Part shown: positions 11,065 to 15,059 of the stretch, in pieces
Layout: every line of letters starts with the position of its first letter
Numbering within the stretch: position 1 is the stretch's first letter
Source: Acidimicrobiia bacterium
GTDB lineage: Bacteria > Actinomycetota > Acidimicrobiia > Acidimicrobiales > Acidimicrobilacustridaceae
Direction of reading: 5' to 3'
Length of the DNA stretch: 15,059 nucleotides
NCBI GenBank assembly: GCA_018882825.1
Contig: VERC01000023.1
Coordinates: 1 to 15,059, forward strand
Program-made: the position numbers and the translations under genes
The notes under the pieces: model-generated
What the model saw: the letters and a program-made list of their open reading frames with translations, nothing else
Told to the model about the DNA's origin: nothing
Databases searched by the model: none

Positions 11065-12360
11065 GTGGACACCCTCGCCGCTCGTGCCCATCTCGACGAT
11101 CTGGCCCGGTACCTCGTTGCGGCGCCCTCACCCTTCCACGCCGTGGCCGAGTCGGCCCGTCGTCTGGAGGATGCAGGGTTCGTGCGCCTGGATGAGGGTG
11201 AGCGGTGGGTCGATCCGCTCGGACGCCGCTACACGGTGCGGGGTGGCGCGTTGGTGGCGTGGGACGCCTCCGCGTTCGATCCCACTGCCGGGATGCGCAT
11301 CGTGGGGGCCCACACCGACTCCCCCAATCTCCGCCTCCGGCCCCGCCCGGATCGACATTCGGTCGGATTCGCCCAGCTGGGGGTGGAGGTCTACGGCAGT
11401 CCGCTGCTCAATTCGTGGCTCGATCGCGATCTCGGCCTCTCGGGGCGGGTGGCCCGACGCGGGTCGGACGGCCCGGTGCTCGTCGATGTCCTCTTCGACG
11501 AACCACTGCTGCGCATCCCTCAGTTGGCCATCCACCTCGATCGGACGATCGGCGCGGAGGGCCTGCGGCTCGATCCCCAGCGACACATCGTTCCCGTGTG
11601 GTCGACCGGCGACGCTCCCGACTTCCGACACTGGCTGGCCGCACGACTCGGCGTCGGTGCCGACGAGATCCTGTCCTGGGACCTGATGACCCACGACCTC
11701 ACGCCCCCGGCCGTCCTCGGTGTGGACGGATCGATGTTCGCCGCCGGTCGTCTGGACAACCTCCTGTCCTGTCACGCCGCCGTCACCGCACTGGCCGACG
11801 GCGAACACGACGGTTCGACCCTGCCGATGATCGCCCTGTTCGACCACGAGGAGGTGGGCAGTGTCACCGCCTCGGGCGCGGCGGGCGAGGTGCTCACCGG
11901 CACCATCGAGCGCCTGCTGCACGCGGCCGGACTCGATGTCGAGGCCCGTCGGGTCTCGATGGCCCGGTCGGTGTGTCTGTCGGCCGACGGTGCCCATGCC
12001 ACCCACCCGAACTGGCCCGAACGACACGAACCCGACCACATGGTCCTGCTCGACGGCGGGCCCGTTCTGAAGTCGAACGCCATGGCCCGCTACGCCACCG
12101 ATGCCCGCGGAGCGGCGCTGGTGGATGAACTGGCCGCCCGGCTCGCGATCGATCTCCAGCACTTCGTCTCCCGCAACGACATGCCGTGCGGTTCGACCAT
12201 CGGACCCGTCACGGCGACGCGCTCGGGGATCACCACCGTCGATGTCGGAGTGGCGCAGTTGTCGATGCACTCGGCCCGCGAGTTGACCGGGGTGCTCGAC
12301 CCCTACCGCTTCCGGTTGCTGCTCGGGGCGTTCCTGCGCGACGACACCGCAGTGCGATGA
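11065..12360 (+). CDS. M18 family aminopeptidase (aspartyl aminopeptidase-like)
   Basis: This 431-residue cytoplasmic metallopeptidase removes N-terminal residues, often acidic ones, from peptides. M18 enzymes form dodecameric shells with two metal ions per active site. The metal ligands are visible in order: His83 (GAHTDSP), Asp231 (AGRLDNL, the bridging Asp), Glu262-Glu263 (DHEEVGS, base plus ligand), an Asp in LSADGAHA, and His402 (QLSMHSARE). The substrate-side motif [16 protein letters not shown] is intact, and length is normal. The start is GTG at 11065; PSPFHAVAE near residue 21 is the conserved family N-terminus, so little is missing or extra. It is transcribed divergently from gltB across a 147-bp gap. 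Its stop overlaps the J-domain gene as ATGA. It would be named pepC or apeB in some annotations, but I do not assign a symbol. Confidence 0.95.
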   Translation: MDTLAARAHLDDLARYLVAAPSPFHAVAESARRLEDAGFVRLDEGERWVDPLGRRYTVRGGALVAWDASAFDPTAGMRIVGAHTDSPNLRLRPRPDRHSVGFAQLGVEVYGSPLLNSWLDRDLGLSGRVARRGSDGPVLVDVLFDEPLLRIPQLAIHLDRTIGAEGLRLDPQRHIVPVWSTGDAPDFRHWLAARLGVGADEILSWDLMTHDLTPPAVLGVDGSMFAAGRLDNLLSCHAAVTALADGEHDGSTLPMIALFDHEEVGSVTASGAAGEVLTGTIERLLHAAGLDVEARRVSMARSVCLSADGAHATHPNWPERHEPDHMVLLDGGPVLKSNAMARYATDARGAALVDELAARLAIDLQHFVSRNDMPCGSTIGPVTATRSGITTVDVGVAQLSMHSARELTGVLDPYRFRLLLGAFLRDDTAVR

Positions 12361-12941
12361 CCCCGGACGAGGCCCGATCGGTCCTCGGACTCGACCGCAC
12401 GGCCAGTGTCGCCGACGCGGTGGCCTCACATCGGCGCCTGCAGTTGCGCCATCATCCGGACCGGACCGACGATCCGGATGCGACCGCCCTCTCGGCCCGA
12501 CTCAACCGGGCGTTGGCCGTCCTCCGGGCCGAGGCTCAGGGGCCCCCGCCGGTGATGGCCGAGCGATCCCCGGCCCCGGTCACCACCGACATGGAGTCGA
12601 TCGCGGACACCGAGCCGGTCGACGTGCGCATCGAGAGCGGCTCGGTGTTCGTGGCCGCCCCCGCCGACGAGACGTTCCTGCGCCTGCTGGAGGCGGCATC
12701 GGTCCTGGGCGACGTGGGCCATCTCGACCTGCGACTCGGGTTGCTCGAGCTGTTGGTCCGCCCCGAAGGGGGTCCCACCTGCTCGGTGTTGTTCACCCTC
12801 CAGGGCCGGGCGCTGGGCACCGAGGTGTTCGCCGAGATGGAATCGATCGAAGCGGCGCCGACGCCGCCGCTGGAACCGGTGCTGCGGGCCCTGGCCGATG
12901 CCGTCGCCACCGGGACTCCGCCGCCCGGATTCCCCACCTGA
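12357..12941 (+). CDS. J-domain protein with an unrecognised C-terminal domain
   Basis: The 194-residue product opens with a J domain: helix I about 4-12 (DEARSVLGL), helix II about 18-32, the diagnostic HPD at 33-35 with its basic neighbourhood (RLQLRHHPDR), and helix III about 42-58. The HPD loop is the contact that stimulates Hsp70/DnaK ATPase. After a Pro-rich linker (about 62-75), residues 88-186 form a second, mixed alpha/beta-looking domain with VFVAAPADETFLRLLEAA, LELLVRPEGGP and CSVLFTLQGRALGTEVFAEM. I do not recognise it as a DnaJ zinc finger or substrate domain. ATG at 12357 lies in an ATGA overlap with the aminopeptidase stop, so the two are translationally coupled. It may be a co-chaperone that brings DnaK to a specific client, conceivably the multimeric peptidase; that is inference. 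Confidence 0.85.
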   Translation: MTPDEARSVLGLDRTASVADAVASHRRLQLRHHPDRTDDPDATALSARLNRALAVLRAEAQGPPPVMAERSPAPVTTDMESIADTEPVDVRIESGSVFVAAPADETFLRLLEAASVLGDVGHLDLRLGLLELLVRPEGGPTCSVLFTLQGRALGTEVFAEMESIEAAPTPPLEPVLRALADAVATGTPPPGFPT

Positions 12942-12946
12942 GTGGG

Positions 12947-12984
12947 CGACCGTCGCGGTCGGGCGGCCAGGGTGTCAGGCCGCC
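12947..12984. terminator. Weak hairpins between convergent genes
   Basis: The 33-bp gap holds CGACCG/CGGTCG (12947-12952 with 12956-12961, 3-nt loop). An overlapping alternative, GGCGGCC/GGCCGCC (12962-12968 with 12978-12984), spans the LCP stop codon. Either could help termination on both strands. Neither has a T-run, and both are short compared with the hairpin at 4810-4843. Confidence 0.3.
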
Positions 12985-14087
12985 AGGGCCGCGATCACGA
13001 CCTGGGCGCCCGGCCCGAGGTCGAGCACATCGGCACCACCCGCGGTGCGTCGGGGCACGACAGGCAGAGCCACCGGCTCGGGATCGACATCGCGCATCGA
13101 CCACGCGAAGCCGACGGCGTCGAGATACCCGAGGGACGAGTCGTGCACGAGTCCGGCACCGAGCGCCCCGGGGAGACCGAACAGCACGAACGGATTGCGC
13201 ACCGACGTCGCCTTGCGCAACAGCGCGTCGGCGAAGGCTCGCTGACGGATCGTGCGACCGATGTCGGCCGTCGGATCCATCCGCCACGCGCCGGCGATCC
13301 CCTCCTCGTAGTAACGGGAGCGCACGTAGGCGAGGGCCTGCACACCGTCGAGTCGCACCGGCCCGACGGCGTCGACGCCCAATCCCGAATGGATGTCGCG
13401 TGCCGGATGGGCGAACTCGATGGTGATGCCGCCGAGGGTGTCGACGAGCTTCCCGAACGACACGAAGTCGATCTGGAGGTAGTGGTCGACGGGGATCCCG
13501 AGATCGGTGACCGCCCGGACGAGGTTGGCCGGGCCCTTGGCGAAGGTGGAGTTGATCCGTCCCTTCTGACCGGTGGCGGGATCGGTGACCCACAGGTCCC
13601 GGGGCACCGAGGTGATGGTCGAGCCCGCGTCCTCGACGTGGAGCACGAGGATGGTGTCGGTCCGCGCACCCGAGACCTCGCCCGAGAGGAAGGCAGCGGC
13701 ATTGGGGTCGGACGCCTCCACCCCCTCGCGACTGTCCGTGCCCACGATCAGGTAGTTGGTGCCGGCGCGACCGTCGCGCCCGCTCAGCGCCGACGACACG
13801 TCCACCGTTCGCAGCGCCGTCCACCGCCACCAGCCCACGGCGAACGACGCCGTGGGCACCACCACGGCCACGACGCCGATGACGAGGGCGACGGTGCGCA
13901 GCCGAGGCCGCCGTCGTCGACCCGACGTCTTCGTCGATGCGCCCCCGGTCACCGGCGCGCTGTCGACCGCCACCGGTCCGCCCGACCGCCCGAGGACGCG
14001 CCGGCCCGTCGACGTGGTCCCGCCGGCGACCGGTCGATCGGACCGACCGATGACCCGACGACCCTTCGACCGGTCTCCGTCGTTCAC
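12975..14087 (-). CDS. LCP (LytR-CpsA-Psr) family protein
   Basis: This 370-residue protein is a membrane-anchored phosphotransferase type that attaches undecaprenyl-linked glycopolymers to peptidoglycan. The cytoplasmic N-terminus (1-64) is basic and contains a two-copy repeat. One transmembrane helix spans about 65-87. The extracytoplasmic LCP domain follows, with NYLIVGTDSREG (111-122), ARTDTILVLHV (141-151), SVPRDLWV (160-167), KGRINSTFAKG (175-185) and, further on, ALAYVRSRYYEEG. These hold the conserved Asp and Arg residues that bind the lipid pyrophosphate and metal. The protein ends soon after the domain, without an obvious LytR C-terminal domain. GTG at 14087 has no Shine-Dalgarno sequence, but it overlaps the stop of a 13-codon mini-ORF (GTGA). 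The partner glycopolymer is unknown. The glycosyltransferase operon in the window could belong to the same envelope pathway, though about 10 kb separates them. Confidence 0.93.
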   Translation of the reverse strand: MNDGDRSKGRRVIGRSDRPVAGGTTSTGRRVLGRSGGPVAVDSAPVTGGASTKTSGRRRRPRLRTVALVIGVVAVVVPTASFAVGWWRWTALRTVDVSSALSGRDGRAGTNYLIVGTDSREGVEASDPNAAAFLSGEVSGARTDTILVLHVEDAGSTITSVPRDLWVTDPATGQKGRINSTFAKGPANLVRAVTDLGIPVDHYLQIDFVSFGKLVDTLGGITIEFAHPARDIHSGLGVDAVGPVRLDGVQALAYVRSRYYEEGIAGAWRMDPTADIGRTIRQRAFADALLRKATSVRNPFVLFGLPGALGAGLVHDSSLGYLDAVGFAWSMRDVDPEPVALPVVPRRTAGGADVLDLGPGAQVVIAALAA

Positions 14088-14125
14088 GTCGGGGGTGGGC
14101 CGCCGACGGGGTGCTCGACCTCCAT
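14084..14125 (-). CDS. Putative leaderless 13-codon mini-ORF coupled to the LCP gene
   Basis: ATG at 14125 opens a short frame encoding MEVEHPVGGPPPT, whose TGA overlaps the LCP start as GTGA. A TACGAT box sits exactly 7 nt before the ATG, the actinobacterial leaderless layout. The LCP gene itself lacks a ribosome binding site, so ribosomes ending this mini-ORF could restart on its GTG. Nothing suggests the peptide itself has a function. This is inference from spacing. Confidence 0.4.
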   Translation of the reverse strand: MEVEHPVGGPPPT

Positions 14126-14132
14126 GGCTCCG

Positions 14133-14138
14133 ATCGTA
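14133..14138 (-). promoter_or_regulatory. Candidate -10 box (TACGAT) for the LCP transcript
   Basis: Read on the - strand, TACGAT stands 7 nt before the mini-ORF ATG and 45 nt before the LCP GTG. Its expected -35 position, with a 17-bp spacer, is 14156-14161, which is exactly the -10 box of the divergent gene. No consensus -35 is seen. Confidence 0.45.
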
Positions 14139-14155
14139 CGGCCGACCCTGCTCGC

Positions 14156-14161
14156 TAGTGT
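14156..14161 (+). promoter_or_regulatory. Candidate leaderless -10 box (TAGTGT) for the right-edge oxidoreductase
   Basis: TAGTGT stands 7 nt before the GTG at 14169, and there is no Shine-Dalgarno sequence, as in leaderless actinobacterial mRNAs. Its expected -35 position is occupied by the divergent -10 box. Confidence 0.5.
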
Positions 14162-14168
14162 CGTCACC

Positions 14169-15059
14169 GTGAGTGACGTGACCGTGGTCGGTGCCGGTCT
14201 GGCCGGTCTGGCCTGCGCCCGGATCCTGGCGGCCGCCGGCGTGTCGGTCACCGTCCTGGAATCCTCCGACGGCGTGGGCGGCCGGGTGCGCTCCGATCTT
14301 GTCGACGGATGGACGCTCGACCGCGGCTTCCAGATCCTCCTCACGGCCTACCCGGAACTGTCGCGCTGGTACGACCTCGACGCCCTCGATCTGCGGGCCT
14401 TCACCCCGGGCGCCACCATCTGGTGCGGGGACCGGTTCCGCTCCATAGGTGATCCCCGGCGTTCACCGCGGGACCTCCCGGCCACTGCGTTCGGCCCCAT
14501 CGGCACTCCGCTCGACCGCCTTCGTCTGCTCCGCCTGCTGGTGTCGGTGCGCCGGGGCGCAGCCAGTGATCTCCTGCGGCGACCCGACCGGAGCACGGCC
14601 GCCGAGCTCCGGGCCCGAGGGTTCTCGGACCGGTTCGTCGAACGATTCCTCCAGCCCCTGTTCAGCGGCATCCAACTGGACCCCGATCTCGAGGTGTCGT
14701 CCCGTCGCTTCGAGATGATCCTGCGCATGCTGGCCGTGGGAGAGAGCGGAGTTCCCGCCGCCGGGATGGGCATCCTGTCGGCCCTCCTCGCCGGTGGCCT
14801 GGCCGACGGAGTCGTGCGACTCGAGACCCCCGTCGTCACCGTCGACGGCACCGCGGTGCACTGTGCCTCGGGCGACCGGGTGACGGCCGATGCCGTCGTC
14901 GTCGCCACCGACGGACCGACCGCGTCCCGACTGGTGGGCACCCCCGATCCGGGCTCGCGGCCGGTGGCGGCGGTGTGGTTCGACACGTCGAACGCTCCAC
15001 TCGAGGACCGCCGGATCCTCCTCGACGGTGCCCGGTCCGGTCCGGTGGCCAACCTCGCC
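14169..15059 (+). CDS. FAD-dependent oxidoreductase, amine-oxidase/protoporphyrinogen-oxidase-like (3'-truncated by window edge)
   Basis: The frame opens at GTG 14169 and remains open to the last base, giving 297 visible residues with no stop. The N-terminus is a textbook FAD Rossmann motif: VTVVGAGLAGLACARILAAAG with Gly8, Gly10 and Gly13, the ribose-binding Glu31 (VLESSD), then GVGGRVRSD at 35-43. DRGFQILLTAYPEL follows, typical of the protoporphyrinogen oxidase, phytoene desaturase and amine oxidase superfamily. The middle carries FSGIQLDPDLEVSSRRFEM and a Gly-rich GMGILSALL. It likely oxidises or desaturates a small molecule, possibly a lipid or carotenoid-type substrate, but the substrate-binding C-terminus is outside the window. 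It is divergent from the LCP gene across an 81-bp gap. It is not close to the left-edge FAD enzyme beyond superfamily level. Confidence 0.88.
   Translation, partial: MSDVTVVGAGLAGLACARILAAAGVSVTVLESSDGVGGRVRSDLVDGWTLDRGFQILLTAYPELSRWYDLDALDLRAFTPGATIWCGDRFRSIGDPRRSPRDLPATAFGPIGTPLDRLRLLRLLVSVRRGAASDLLRRPDRSTAAELRARGFSDRFVERFLQPLFSGIQLDPDLEVSSRRFEMILRMLAVGESGVPAAGMGILSALLAGGLADGVVRLETPVVTVDGTAVHCASGDRVTADAVVVATDGPTASRLVGTPDPGSRPVAAVWFDTSNAPLEDRRILLDGARSGPVANLA

Noticed and set aside
14191..14448. 85-codon frame within the right-edge oxidoreductase
   Set aside because: It is a frame-shifted shadow. The real frame from 14169 encodes an intact FAD motif and runs to the window end.

Overview
The window is chromosomal DNA from a high-GC actinobacterium. 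The best clue to the group is the N-terminal motif GPGWWQASDGKWYPP in the membrane protein at 4072-4785. From memory, that motif is common in proteins of the class Acidimicrobiia, and the glycosyltransferase and J-domain protein also have an Acidimicrobiia look; no database search was possible. Genes are tightly packed, with GTG starts and 1-4 bp start/stop overlaps. No mobile element, CRISPR array, tRNA or rRNA was seen. No gap between genes exceeds 147 bp.

Region 1 (1-4785, + strand) starts inside an FAD oxidoreductase related to UDP-galactopyranose mutase. A GT4 glycosyltransferase, an alpha/beta hydrolase and a 5'(3')-deoxyribonucleotidase-like HAD phosphatase follow with 7 bp, -4 bp and -1 bp spacing, so they look like one operon. 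A multi-pass membrane protein with its own ribosome binding site comes next. Region 2 (4786-11064) is the glutamate synthase operon gltB-gltD on the - strand. It converges on the membrane protein at a perfect 15-bp hairpin, and its putative leader can fold into two mutually exclusive hairpins. Region 3 (11065-12941, + strand) is an M18 aminopeptidase translationally coupled to a J-domain protein with an unrecognised C-terminal domain. Region 4 (12975-15059) is an LCP (LytR-CpsA-Psr) cell-envelope gene on the - strand, divergent from a second FAD-dependent amine-oxidase-like gene cut by the window end.

Most of the content is housekeeping: ammonia assimilation, peptide turnover, and envelope or glycan assembly. 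I see no clear new multi-gene system. The most interesting signals are regulatory: the gltB leader, several promoter-like TANNNT boxes placed 6-7 nt before a start codon (the pattern of leaderless transcripts), a 13-codon mini-ORF that appears to be translationally coupled to the LCP gene, and back-to-back promoters in which each -10 box occupies the other's -35 position.
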